64,000 nt of DNA from positions 1-64,000 of the forward strand of contig JAGQWX010000028.1 of assembly GCA_020436935.1 (NCBI GenBank). Reading direction: 5' to 3'. The position numbers and the translations under genes were made by a program. Shown piece by piece: positions 27,609 through 36,284 of the stretch. The notes beneath the pieces were generated by a model, which was not told the origin of the DNA, ran no database searches, and saw nothing but the letters and a program-made list of their open reading frames with translations. The DNA is from Saprospiraceae bacterium. GTDB lineage: Bacteria; Bacteroidota; Bacteroidia; Chitinophagales; Saprospiraceae. The first letter of the stretch is position 1; every line of letters starts with the position of its first letter.

Positions 27609-28292
27609 TTACATGGTTGGAGCTGAGGCTTTCAGAGTAATTTTTACTCCGAATTCATCGCTGATCGCCTTGTCTCCAAGGTTCTCGATAAATGTTGCTG
27701 AGCCATACTTGATGCCCCAGTCAGTTCTGTTGATGGAAAATTGTGGAGTTACCACTGTCAATACACCATCAATATTTGAAACGCTTGCTTTAAATCCTAT
27801 TTCTTTTGTCTGATCCTTCATAGTCAGGTTGCCATATACCAGGTGTGTTCCCTCAGGATCATTGTCAAGGGCAGTTGTTTTAGTGATTTCAAACTTTGCA
27901 GTTGGGTATTGATTCACATTGAAGAAATCATCTGCTTTATCAGAAGCTGTTCCTTTCAAGTGAGCTTCAAGATTGTCCTTCCACTCGCCTTCAAGATCAA
28001 GGACTACGATGCTGTTCATGTCGATGGTAAATTCACCACCTGTAACATTTCCGTCATTTACATAAATGGTACCATCAGCTACGTCAATGGTTCCGTTGTG
28101 CTTTCCGGTCACTTTTACGCCTTCCCACATGATCTGGGTTGCGGTTGTATCTACAGTGTAAGCAACTCCCTCAGTCTGAGCAACTTCAGCAGCTTCATTT
28201 ACTACAGCTGCCTCACCTTCAACTTTGTTCTTGCAAGAAAAGACCAAAGTCATTGACAGCAAACATAAACTCAATAATGCGAATTTTTTCAT
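27609..28292 (-). CDS. YceI-family lipoprotein
   Basis: A lipoprotein signal (MKKFALLSLCLLSMTLVFSC, Cys20) precedes a short acidic linker and a YceI-like lipocalin-type barrel (about 45-225). Typical stretches are WEGVKVTGKHNGTIDV, GGEFTIDMNSIVVLDL, FFNVNQYPTAKFEIT, LTMKDQTKEI and FSINRTDWGIKYG. YceI proteins bind polyisoprenoid or other lipids in the periplasm. The gene has its own terminator and a promoter with a 16-bp palindrome just upstream of the -7 box. The gene for a MerR-type B12-binding regulator ends about 140 bp upstream on the same strand. Regulation of YceI by that protein is an inference. Confidence 0.93.
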   Translation of the reverse strand: MKKFALLSLCLLSMTLVFSCKNKVEGEAAVVNEAAEVAQTEGVAYTVDTTATQIMWEGVKVTGKHNGTIDVADGTIYVNDGNVTGGEFTIDMNSIVVLDLEGEWKDNLEAHLKGTASDKADDFFNVNQYPTAKFEITKTTALDNDPEGTHLVYGNLTMKDQTKEIGFKASVSNIDGVLTVVTPQFSINRTDWGIKYGSATFIENLGDKAISDEFGVKITLKASAPTM

Positions 28293-28357
28293 GATGTTCT
28301 TTTTGTGTATTGTTTTAAAAGTATGAATGATAAATTTCTATTTTGCTAAACAGGACA

Positions 28358-28381
28358 CAAATATAATTTGTTGCAACAAAT
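28358..28381 (-). promoter_or_regulatory. YceI promoter -7 box with adjacent 16-bp palindrome
   Basis: On the minus strand TATATTTG (28365-28358) matches the Bacteroidota -7 box exactly. Directly upstream is the perfect palindrome ATTTGTTGCAACAAAT (28366-28381), where a spacer-binding regulator of the MerR kind would sit. Confidence 0.5.
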
Positions 28382-28432
28382 ACATTATTGGTTTAACAAG
28401 AATTTAGCAAAACGTTACACAGGCTGAATTGT

Positions 28433-29332
28433 TCAGTCCTTTCGGTGAATATTTTGGGAAATGAAGCTTTTGATCTGGCCAAGGTCATCAAAAACCATCA
28501 GTCTGTCTGAGTTCTTGATGTTTTGCATGATGGTCTGGTATCCGGAAATACCAACCTTTGTACAATCCGGCATTGAAGTCAGCAACCTGTCGAGATAAGG
28601 CTGTAGCGGGCTTTCAGCAAAGCTGTCATTGAATAGCGTAAAAACAAAATCAGGCTTGAAGATGTGGTAAGCATCAATGACTTCTTCGAATGTAATGCCT
28701 GCTCCCAAAAAAAGCACATTGGCTCCTTTGGCCCTGATGATGTAATACAAAAACAAAATGCTGAGCTCATGTCCTTCGTTTTCCGGAAGGTAAATCAGGT
28801 ACTTGCTTCGCGATTTATCGGTTTCATGGTTCAGCTTGTCAATTTCAATGCAGAGCTTCCTGTGGATGATATTGGTCACAAAAGATTCATGCACCCCCCT
28901 GATTGATCCGGTTACCCACATCACGCTGAGCTTATCGAGAAATGGATATATGATTTCTCCCATGGTCGTTTCAAAACCACGTACTTCAATGTAGTGATCG
29001 AGAATTTTCAAGAATTTAAACTCATTGAGCTCCATCATTGCCAGCATGAGGCTGTCGATCTGGTCTTCAAAAACCTCATCTACATCACACAGCGTTGCTA
29101 CTTTTTGTTTGATCTCCTCTCCTGAAAGCCTGGCTATCTGCGAAATTTTGATTCCCTTTTTATTGAGCAGGGCAATGTTGAGGATGTTTTGAAGGTCTTC
29201 TGCTGAATAAAACCGGATATTGGTGTTGGTTCGACGGTTGGGAATGATGCCATAGCGTTTTTCCCATATGCGAATGGTGTGTGCTTTCACCCCACTCAAC
29301 TTCTCAACATCCGATATAGAATACGTTACCAT
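28433..29332 (-). CDS. MerR-family regulator with B12-binding domain (LitR/CarH-like)
   Basis: An N-terminal MerR helix-turn-helix (residues 1-70: YSISDVEKLSGVKAHTIRIWEKRYG) is followed by a helical cap (about 90-160) and a Rossmann-type cobalamin-binding domain (about 175-299). H188 in ENEGHEL corresponds to the lower axial ligand of the B12 photoreceptor CarH. In the cap, W139 is kept, but the motif expected to read EH ten residues on reads HES (148-150), and the residue after the tryptophan is V, not H. Adenosylcobalamin binding is therefore possible but light response is uncertain. LitR/CarH relatives repress carotenoid or light-stress genes. No carotenoid gene is seen here. Confidence 0.85.
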   Translation of the reverse strand: MVTYSISDVEKLSGVKAHTIRIWEKRYGIIPNRRTNTNIRFYSAEDLQNILNIALLNKKGIKISQIARLSGEEIKQKVATLCDVDEVFEDQIDSLMLAMMELNEFKFLKILDHYIEVRGFETTMGEIIYPFLDKLSVMWVTGSIRGVHESFVTNIIHRKLCIEIDKLNHETDKSRSKYLIYLPENEGHELSILFLYYIIRAKGANVLFLGAGITFEEVIDAYHIFKPDFVFTLFNDSFAESPLQPYLDRLLTSMPDCTKVGISGYQTIMQNIKNSDRLMVFDDLGQIKSFISQNIHRKD

Positions 29333-29483
29333 AAACTTCCCTCAACAAAAAACTCAGCTTTAAGTTTACCACGAAAATATAATGCTTTTACATTTTTAAC
29401 AAAATCATAAGTGAACTCTTTGGGCTGAGCTTGTTTATTATATTTAATTTGGACTTCCTTTCGATACAAGGATACAGAAAAGA

Positions 29484-30647
29484 ATGCAAAAAATGGATCA
29501 AAAATTAAAGATTGGCATCGTGTGTTACCCTACATACGGAGGTAGTGGAGTAGTTGCAACTGAGCTGGGAATAGCACTTGCCAATAAAGGTCACGAGGTT
29601 CATTTCATTACCTACAGACGTCCTGCAAGGCTACACGGATTCCATGAAAATGTGTATTTCCACGAAGTAGCATCGATGGAATATCCTTTGTTTGAATACG
29701 CTCCATATGAAACTGCACTGGCCAGCAAATTGGTCGACGTGGTCAAATATGAAAAGCTGGATCTTCTTCATGTACATTACGCCATTCCTCACGCAGCAGT
29801 GGCTTACATGGCCAGACAAATCCTGCAATCACAAGGCAAGTACATCCCGATCATAACCACCCTCCATGGTACGGACATCTCCCTGGTGGGTACCGATTCA
29901 TCTTTCAGTCCTGTGGTAGAATTCAGCATCAACAATTCTGATGGAGTCACAGCGGTATCCAAACAACTCAAGGAAATGACCCTCAGCAGTTTCAATATCA
30001 CCAACGACATCCGGGTCATCTATAATTTTATCGACTTCTCAAGGTTCAAAAAAGCCAATAAAGACCACTTCCGCAAAGCCATTGCTCCGGAAGGCGAAAA
30101 AATCATCATCCATACCTCCAACTTCAGGAAAGTCAAAAGGGTAGATGATGTGATCTTTATATTTAAGGAAGTCATCAAAGAAATTCCTGCCAAGCTCTTA
30201 CTTATTGGCGATGGACCTGAACGTCCTCATCTCGAAGACCTTTGCCGCAAATTCAATTTGTGCGACCACATCCGGTTTTTGGGTAAGCAGGATGCCATTG
30301 AAGAATTGCTCTCCATCGCAGACCTATTCATTCTGCCATCAGAAAATGAAAGTTTTGGTCTGGCAGCCCTTGAAGCCATGGCCTGCGAAGTACCTGTGAT
30401 TTCTTCCAACGCCGGAGGTATTCCCGAGGTAAATATTGAAGGCAAGACCGGTTATCTATGCGAAATAGGTGATGTGGCCACCATGGCAGAACGCACCATC
30501 TCCCTGCTCAAAGACGAGGCGAAACTCCAGGAGTTCAGAAAAAATGCTCTGGCACGTGCCGAAGAATTCAAGATCGAATACATCCTTCCGGTTTATGAAG
30601 ACTACTATAGGGAGGTTCTCGCCAATCATGGGGTGAAGGTGGGGTAA
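29484..30647 (+). CDS. bshA: N-acetyl-alpha-D-glucosaminyl L-malate synthase BshA
   Basis: This GT4 glycosyltransferase joins N-acetylglucosamine to L-malate, the first step of bacillithiol synthesis. The N-terminal part has [21 protein letters not shown] and [15 protein letters not shown]. The C-terminal UDP-sugar domain has [26 protein letters not shown] and the E-x7-E motif in [22 protein letters not shown], followed by GGIPE. Its 387 residues fit the family. The ATG at 29484 is used; another in-frame ATG lies nine bases on. It is read away from the MerR gene and converges on the next gene. The other bacillithiol genes are not in the window. Confidence 0.95.
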   Translation: MQKMDQKLKIGIVCYPTYGGSGVVATELGIALANKGHEVHFITYRRPARLHGFHENVYFHEVASMEYPLFEYAPYETALASKLVDVVKYEKLDLLHVHYAIPHAAVAYMARQILQSQGKYIPIITTLHGTDISLVGTDSSFSPVVEFSINNSDGVTAVSKQLKEMTLSSFNITNDIRVIYNFIDFSRFKKANKDHFRKAIAPEGEKIIIHTSNFRKVKRVDDVIFIFKEVIKEIPAKLLLIGDGPERPHLEDLCRKFNLCDHIRFLGKQDAIEELLSIADLFILPSENESFGLAALEAMACEVPVISSNAGGIPEVNIEGKTGYLCEIGDVATMAERTISLLKDEAKLQEFRKNALARAEEFKIEYILPVYEDYYREVLANHGVKVG

Positions 30648-30658
30648 GGCCTGCGGGT

Positions 30659-31810
30659 TTAGATCCTTTTCTTAATACCCAAACCTATTTGATGAGGAGT
30701 GATAAAGACCTCATCTGTAGAATACGGTTTATCATGAAAACTTTGGCGGTAAAAAGTATAAATTTTCAAAGTTGTTTTTTCAAACTTGATTTCTTTTCCT
30801 ATTTCAGTTTTGATATTAGAGCCCATTCTGCCAATTGCGCTTGTCTCAATACCGCCTCCAACCAGTATTGAAAATCCATTCCATCGCTTCTCTAATCCAA
30901 GACCAATTCCTCCAAGGAATATACTTTCATTATAAACCCGATTTTGGACTTCTTCTTCCCGTGCGTATCTCGACTGATTACCGTCAGAAAAGATTTCCTT
31001 ATAGGTCTCTGTGGTCATTGAATAGTTGATTTTTTTGGGGACCACACTTCCAAAAGCAAACACCTGAATATCTAAATGGTGCTGAAGCTCAAAAGTATAG
31101 GCAGCTGTCATGCTATATGACAGTCGTCTGCCCCCAATAATTGATCCCGCGTCAATATTCTGCACAAGCCATGCGTCTGACTTACTTGGCCTGAAGTCGT
31201 AATAAACAAAACCAGCTTCTGCAGCAAATTCCAGATGATGATTGTTCTTGCGCTCTATACTAATAAGCTCCGGAAAAATATTTGGAGTGTCATCAATTGG
31301 AAATTCACCTGGTATGAATGTGCCGGAGTAGTCTAAGAGACTTAAAATAGAAACTGAAGAATCAACGGAAAAATATTGCCCCTGATCAGTTAGTGATTCA
31401 TCATTTTGCTCATTAACTGCATTAGGAGTTCCATCTGATCCTGTGTCTTTTTCAGTTTCGCTGATGATGCTGACATTTTCCATTTCATTTGGGCTTGCAT
31501 TAAGAGGTGTTGCTGTAGCAGAAATTTTAGGACAAGGTTCAGTTGGGGGTTCCATTTTTGGAAAGGTTGAGGCAAAAGGTGAACTTTCCTCAGATTTAGT
31601 CTTTAAGAGGTCTGCGTCTTTATGTTTTTGAGCCACATATGCTATAAGAAAAACTACCATTCCAATAAAGAATATAATCACAAAAGGCCTTCTTTTTCTT
31701 TTGGGATGTAGGGACTTTTGAATATTTTTCCAATGATAGTCTGTTATGCCCTTGTTGGCACTACTGTCTATCATTGCTCTTAACTTATTTTCAAATTCTG
31801 ATTGCTTCAT
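30659..31810 (-). CDS. Inner-membrane-anchored protein with barrel-like C-terminal domain, probable anti-sigma factor
   Basis: The N-terminal 40 residues are cytoplasmic-like and end in a basic stretch (KRKRRP). One membrane helix follows (about 42-60: FVIIFFIGMVVFLIAYVA), then a low-complexity periplasmic linker rich in E, S and P. Residues about 175-383 look like an outer-membrane barrel: alternating strands such as HHLEFAAEAGFVYYDF, GGIGLGLEKRWNGFSILVGGG, and a last strand HQIGLGIKKRI. The gene starts four bases after the stop of an ECF sigma factor, so the N terminus is a likely anti-sigma region. The mix of an inner-membrane anchor and a barrel-like domain is odd and discussed in the findings. 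Exact role unproven. Confidence 0.7.
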   Translation of the reverse strand: MKQSEFENKLRAMIDSSANKGITDYHWKNIQKSLHPKRKRRPFVIIFFIGMVVFLIAYVAQKHKDADLLKTKSEESSPFASTFPKMEPPTEPCPKISATATPLNASPNEMENVSIISETEKDTGSDGTPNAVNEQNDESLTDQGQYFSVDSSVSILSLLDYSGTFIPGEFPIDDTPNIFPELISIERKNNHHLEFAAEAGFVYYDFRPSKSDAWLVQNIDAGSIIGGRRLSYSMTAAYTFELQHHLDIQVFAFGSVVPKKINYSMTTETYKEIFSDGNQSRYAREEEVQNRVYNESIFLGGIGLGLEKRWNGFSILVGGGIETSAIGRMGSNIKTEIGKEIKFEKTTLKIYTFYRQSFHDKPYSTDEVFITPHQIGLGIKKRI

Positions 31811-31814
31811 TTAC

Positions 31815-32402
31815 TTAGGATGTTTGTGTTGGCTTCAAAACAATTTCACCACATTCCAATAGATTATTTCTGAGTTGTCGTCGGGCCCTCGTCAGCAAAA
31901 CTCTTGAATAACTTTCACTTATCTCCAACAATGTTGATATCTCATCATGAGACATTTCATCAATTACATACATATTAAAAACTGTTCTTTGACTATAGCT
32001 TAAGTCCGAAATAGCTTTAGCAACTTCATCCATAGATATGGAAGGATGATAAAAGTCTTCAGCTGGCTCCTCAATACATTGATCAATCACCTCTTCATAT
32101 AAATAAGCTTTATTGGACTTTTGAATATTGAGCGCTGTTCTGATAAATATTTTCTTTGCCCATGGGATAAATGCATCATTATTTTGAAGTAAGTGAATGC
32201 TCTTAAATATCTTGATGAAAGCTTCCTGATATACATCATCGACCTGGTCGATTGCTGACACGTATCGTCTGGTTAATTGCATAAAAGTGGCCTTGTACCT
32301 ATTGTACAATTCAAACTGCGCTTTTTCTTCATTGTTAATGCACTTTTGGATGAGCTCAGAAATGCTGAGTTTTGATATGTCATTTCTAAATCTATTCAAC
32401 AT
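31815..32402 (-). CDS. ECF-type RNA polymerase sigma factor
   Basis: Region 2 is visible at about residues 35-100 (DQVDDVYQEAFIKIFKSIH, then PWAKKIFIRTALNIQK). Region 4 is at about 130-180 (LSYSQRTVFNMYVIDEMSHDEISTLLEIS, ending LTRARRQLRNN). The 195-residue length is normal for ECF sigma factors. The gene overlaps the upstream lipoprotein gene by 11 bp and is followed after four bases by the membrane protein, so the three are translationally linked. This arrangement suggests that an envelope signal releases the sigma factor. Target promoters are unknown. Codons are A+T-rich, like its two neighbours. Confidence 0.92.
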   Translation of the reverse strand: MLNRFRNDISKLSISELIQKCINNEEKAQFELYNRYKATFMQLTRRYVSAIDQVDDVYQEAFIKIFKSIHLLQNNDAFIPWAKKIFIRTALNIQKSNKAYLYEEVIDQCIEEPAEDFYHPSISMDEVAKAISDLSYSQRTVFNMYVIDEMSHDEISTLLEISESYSRVLLTRARRQLRNNLLECGEIVLKPTQTS

Positions 32403-33390
32403 AAACCCTCAATTTCCCTTTTTTTACATCCAATCCAGGAAAATTTAAATAGTATAATATTTCATCAAACCCATGGTACCCGCTGTCTGATTGGTAGACC
32501 AACTTACCTTTCTTTGTATAAACTGTTCCATGATTTGGCAACTTATCAATGTCCAAAAAATAGCCCTCTTTTAATGATCTTACTCCAAATCTTTCAAATA
32601 GCGCATTGGATTCTTCGCATATCATATCATTTTGCATCACATCTATTTCGGCAATTTCACCACTTTGGACGATTCCAGAATCATCAACAGGGTTATATGT
32701 ACATTGAGCATTACTTTGATTGTAAATGACGACCAATCCTGCATCGATGAAATTTTCAGTTCCCTTTTCTTTGATGAAGTAGTGCTTAAAATTTAAGCCA
32801 TCTCCAAGTTCAGTCATCTCATACTTGAGATCTCCATTCATGGGCTCAGCAAACCAAAAATCTTTGTAAAATTCAAGTGCATCTTTTTCGATGCAAAAAT
32901 GATCGTTGGTACTAACGTCAACATTTTTATTTGATTCCTCTAAAAAAACAAAATCTGTCTGAGCACCTGCCATACAACTCAAACTTTGACTGTCAGTGAT
33001 GTGGATTATAAATGTTTTGACACCCAAATCGGTCGAAAGTCTAATGGTATCAATGTCTGAAGATCTTACTATACCAGGTTTGTACAATATACCCGAACTT
33101 CCTGCCTGTTGGTAGCTTCTGCCATCCTTCATTTGCACAATTGAGTATCTTTTCTTTTCCTGATCCAGCCAAACTTCACCTTCTGACGCCTCCACTAATG
33201 CAAATTCACTCTCGTAAAACAAATGAGAGATATCAATGTAAAGTAAATTACCTATGTTGACATAATAATCTGTTCGGACGGGAATTATGGGACCACTTTG
33301 CAATTCATCTTCATGAAACCTGTCGGAACATGATATTGCAGCCATCAATAAAATCAATACAAGAATTTTCATTGTCCTCATGTTTTTCAT
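32392..33390 (-). CDS. Lipoprotein of unknown function, first gene of the sigma-factor operon
   Basis: A lipoprotein signal is present (MKILVLILLMAAISC, after an N-terminal MKNMRT); the ATG at 33390 and the one at 33372 are both possible starts. The protein has about 310 mature residues with cysteines at several positions. The C-terminal part has a cadherin-like pattern (LPNHGTVYTKKGKLVYQSDSGYHGFDEILYYL), resembling the Ig-like repeats of large adhesins. No enzyme motif is seen. It overlaps the ECF sigma gene by 11 bp. An envelope sensor or a target of the sigma system are both conceivable. Confidence 0.72.
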   Translation of the reverse strand: MKNMRTMKILVLILLMAAISCSDRFHEDELQSGPIIPVRTDYYVNIGNLLYIDISHLFYESEFALVEASEGEVWLDQEKKRYSIVQMKDGRSYQQAGSSGILYKPGIVRSSDIDTIRLSTDLGVKTFIIHITDSQSLSCMAGAQTDFVFLEESNKNVDVSTNDHFCIEKDALEFYKDFWFAEPMNGDLKYEMTELGDGLNFKHYFIKEKGTENFIDAGLVVIYNQSNAQCTYNPVDDSGIVQSGEIAEIDVMQNDMICEESNALFERFGVRSLKEGYFLDIDKLPNHGTVYTKKGKLVYQSDSGYHGFDEILYYLNFPGLDVKKGKLRVYVE

Positions 33391-33517
33391 TTTTTATATA
33401 AGACAATTCTAAAATTAATAACGCTACAAACTTTTTATTTAAAATTAGTGGATGGTTAAATGGTGGCATTTGCTCTTCCAAAATATTATCTTTATGATCA
33501 ATTGAAATTCAAACACC

Positions 33518-34381
33518 ATGCTTTCCAAAAACATGCTTTCACCGGACACCTACGAAGGTCAGGTGGTATTGATCACAGGCGGAGGAACCGGACTGGGTAA
33601 ATCAATGACAGAACATTATCTCTCTTTGGGCGCTAAGGTCATCATCACATCCAGGAAACAAGATGTACTGGATGAAACTGCCAAAGCCCTGGACCCGTCG
33701 GGTGAAAACATATTTGCTATTTCTGGTGATGTGCGAAAAGCGGATGACGTAGATCGCGTCGTGGCCGCCTCTGTGGCCCATTTTGGCAAAATAGATGTGC
33801 TGATCAACAATGCTGCCGGTAATTTTGTGATGCCTACTGAGCGACTTTCTAGTCGTGCATTTGAGAGCATCATAGGCATTGTCCTGCAGGGAAGCATCAA
33901 TTATTGTCTGGCAGTAGGAAAGTACTGGATCAAAGAAGGCATCAAGGGCAACATCCTCAACATCATCACCACTTATGCATTTACCGGAACGGCATTCACT
34001 GTGCCATCCGCTTGTGCCAAAGCAGGCGTGCTGGCACTTACCAGGTCTCTGGCTGTAGAATGGGGCAAAAAATATGGCATAAGGATCAATGCAGTTGCTC
34101 CCGGACCTTTCCCTACCGAAGGCGCGTGGCAGAGGCTCATACCTCCGGCATTTGCAGACCTTGCAGATCCGGCCAAACAAATACCGCTGGGTCGCGTCGG
34201 TGAGCACATAGAACTTACCAACCTATGCACCTATCTCACTTCACCCTATGCTGCGTACATCAACGGAGCGGATATCGTCATCGACGGCGGTGAATGGCTG
34301 ATGGGAGCGGGTCAGTTCAATCAATACCTCGCCATTCCCGAGCAAATGTGGGACATGCTGGAGCAGATGAGAGGGAAGTAA
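33518..34381 (+). CDS. SDR-family oxidoreductase, 2,4-dienoyl-CoA reductase-like
   Basis: A Rossmann fold with the nucleotide loop TGGGTGLG (residues 20-27) and NNAAG places this among short-chain dehydrogenases. The usual YxxxK is replaced by SACAK in VPSACAKAG, as in the 2,4-dienoyl-CoA reductase branch, and the C-terminal part ends with the typical PGPFPTEGAW and DGGEWL. Such enzymes use NADPH to reduce unsaturated fatty acyl-CoA. The length of 287 residues fits. It stands alone between the A+T-rich sigma operon and an unrecognised gene and has more ordinary composition than either. A role in fatty-acid breakdown is inferred. Confidence 0.88.
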   Translation: MLSKNMLSPDTYEGQVVLITGGGTGLGKSMTEHYLSLGAKVIITSRKQDVLDETAKALDPSGENIFAISGDVRKADDVDRVVAASVAHFGKIDVLINNAAGNFVMPTERLSSRAFESIIGIVLQGSINYCLAVGKYWIKEGIKGNILNIITTYAFTGTAFTVPSACAKAGVLALTRSLAVEWGKKYGIRINAVAPGPFPTEGAWQRLIPPAFADLADPAKQIPLGRVGEHIELTNLCTYLTSPYAAYINGADIVIDGGEWLMGAGQFNQYLAIPEQMWDMLEQMRGK

Positions 34382-34530
34382 AAATTAGAATTACGCGTTC
34401 CATAGACCATTTTTTGGAAATTCTTTGAATTTGGCTGTGCAACTTTTTCAAATCAAAATTAACTTTACAAAACATGTTGTTTTTTCTGATTGAATGAAGC
34501 AGATTATTACGGATTGAGAACAAGCCAATT

Positions 34531-35838
34531 ATGCTAAAACAGCTCATTATTAAAGTTACCAACCAATACATCTACTTGAGCCCTTCATTAGGGATTCCAC
34601 TTACCCACACAAATATTCCTTATCAGCATTGTCGATTTCGCGAAAATGTTGACATCTTTTGGAAGGTTGAGCTGATTGAATACAACGAAAATAATCACTG
34701 TTGGAAATTGATAGTTTTGGACTACTTTGTCGAAGAAATCTCAAATTTTACAAGACAAAAATCTACTAAACCAATAGAAAAATTAGCCTTTGAAAAATTT
34801 TATTGGCCTCATCTTGAGCGACAATTATCAACCTATCAGAAAATAAAGTTGGTTGAAGTCTTACTCAATCATGATACAGATGGTTTCTTTCAATCGGCAA
34901 TTTCAAATAAAAAACCACTACCAAAAAAGAAGTTAGATCAGAATGCTTCAATAAGTCAAAATGGTACTGATAGCCCGCATGCCCACATGCGTGAATATAA
35001 ATTCAGCATAGCATTTAATGACATCAGCTTCAAACTTGGATATGTCAGCTTCAGGAAAAAAATCAAAGATTTCCCAGAGGAGTTTGATTTTAAAATTACC
35101 AATGACTTTATTTTACCTGAATTCGACCATATCAAATCATGGTTTGCTCGTCAACTAAAAACAAGAAAAATTGATGTCATAGCCAACATTCATCTTCTTG
35201 ATGGAATGATAAACTTAATCCGGGCAAGTTCACCACATATTGCCAGAATCAATGCACAAATGATTGACAGTATAAAGTACAACCGGACATTTGCACTTAC
35301 AAAACCAACCAAATTCACAGTAGAGGATAAATCGCTGTTTACTGCTGATCAAATTTTCAACGAACTAGCTTCCGATGAGCTTGAAGGAAACGTTTTTAAT
35401 CAAAATGAGCAGGACATTTTGTCTTTTTTGATGGATGATCCAAAAGTCAGAAACCGAAGACAACTTGAATACCTTTCAGGCAGAAAACAAGCAGAAGGAA
35501 GTAAGATCAGATTTACACTTCACCCGAATTTTGGTTTTCTGTTTTTAATCACTGGTGAGCGTAACAATCATTTTGTTTGGGAATTACTCAATTCTCATGC
35601 TACATATATTTGGACTTTCGAAAAGTCTTATAACAACATTGAATTACAATTCAAAAGGATTGAAGATTCCATTAATTCTATCAGAGATTTCGGACGTGAG
35701 CAATATAAAAGAGCTTACAGGCAAAGTCATCATGATTCTGATCTTATATTTTCTGTTATTGAGCACGATGACATTCAGTCTGCTCTCGTAGACGGCTTTG
35801 TCAAATGGAAACACAGACTGAATGAACGTATTACCTAG
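34531..35838 (+). CDS. Hypothetical protein, 435 residues, unrecognised
   Basis: I do not recognise this family. The protein has no signal peptide or membrane segment. The N-terminal 130 residues are rich in aromatic and basic residues (FTRQKSTKPIEKLAFEKFYWPHLERQL). A charged linker (KPLPKKKLDQNAS) leads to a middle domain with FGFLF- and FSIAFNDISFKLGYVSF-type strands. Near the C terminus is a compact region with RRQLEYLSGRKQA and NNHFVWELLNSHATYIWTF, ending in a helical KRAYRQSHHDSD. The A+T-rich codons are unlike those of pyrC downstream, so recent acquisition is possible. Directly after it lie two degraded gene fragments. Confidence 0.65.
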   Translation: MLKQLIIKVTNQYIYLSPSLGIPLTHTNIPYQHCRFRENVDIFWKVELIEYNENNHCWKLIVLDYFVEEISNFTRQKSTKPIEKLAFEKFYWPHLERQLSTYQKIKLVEVLLNHDTDGFFQSAISNKKPLPKKKLDQNASISQNGTDSPHAHMREYKFSIAFNDISFKLGYVSFRKKIKDFPEEFDFKITNDFILPEFDHIKSWFARQLKTRKIDVIANIHLLDGMINLIRASSPHIARINAQMIDSIKYNRTFALTKPTKFTVEDKSLFTADQIFNELASDELEGNVFNQNEQDILSFLMDDPKVRNRRQLEYLSGRKQAEGSKIRFTLHPNFGFLFLITGERNNHFVWELLNSHATYIWTFEKSYNNIELQFKRIEDSINSIRDFGREQYKRAYRQSHHDSDLIFSVIEHDDIQSALVDGFVKWKHRLNERIT

Positions 35839-35871
35839 GTACTTTAAATCATAATTTTAATGAAGTTATAC

Positions 35872-35988
35872 CTAAGAGCTCCCCCCGATTAGCGCAGCCA
35901 ATGGATCATACAATTCCCCCTTAACTACAAATTGCGAATAAGCACTGAAGGAGCAAAGCAATAATAAGGGGAGAAAATATCGGAGCAT
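35872..35988 (-). pseudogene. Short secreted-protein remnant
   Basis: A 38-codon frame starts with a convincing signal peptide (MLRYFLPLLLLCSFSAYSQ) and then has only about 19 residues (FVVKGELYDPLAALIGGSS). The start of the mature part resembles the N terminus of carboxypeptidase-regulatory-like domains found in exported Bacteroidota proteins. The frame is far too short for such a protein, so it is probably a truncated leftover. A real small secreted peptide cannot be excluded. Confidence 0.35.
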
Positions 35989-35995
35989 GAATTGA

Positions 35996-36220
35996 CATTT
36001 ATTAGAGTATGCTTTAAAACGACAATTCGTTGCACCATACCTCAAATATTTTATCCTGTCGAGGAATTCGTACACCCTGGGAGATGTCAATTCTTTAGTA
36101 CATCTTGACTATGGAGCGGCATTCAACAATAAAATCGGGTATCAAAAACATGGATTAGGTAAAGACCCAAAAAACCCAAATTTTCTTTACCAAATAACTC
36201 ATATTCTTCAACTCAATTAA
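35996..36220 (+). pseudogene. C-terminal gene fragment without a start codon
   Basis: Seventy-four codons are open from just after a stop at 35993-35995 to a TAA at 36218-36220, with no ATG, GTG or TTG start near the beginning. The translation looks like a real protein end: APYLKYFILSRNSYTLGDV, NSLVHLDYGAAFNNKIGYQ, FLYQITHILQLN. I take it as the remnant of a gene whose front part is lost. The parent family is not known to me. Together with the secreted-protein remnant next to it, this marks a decayed spot. Confidence 0.35.
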
Positions 36221-36284
36221 CTAAAAAAATTCCGATTTATTCATTTTTCCTATTATTATTGCGTACACAAAGAAAAACGGGCTT

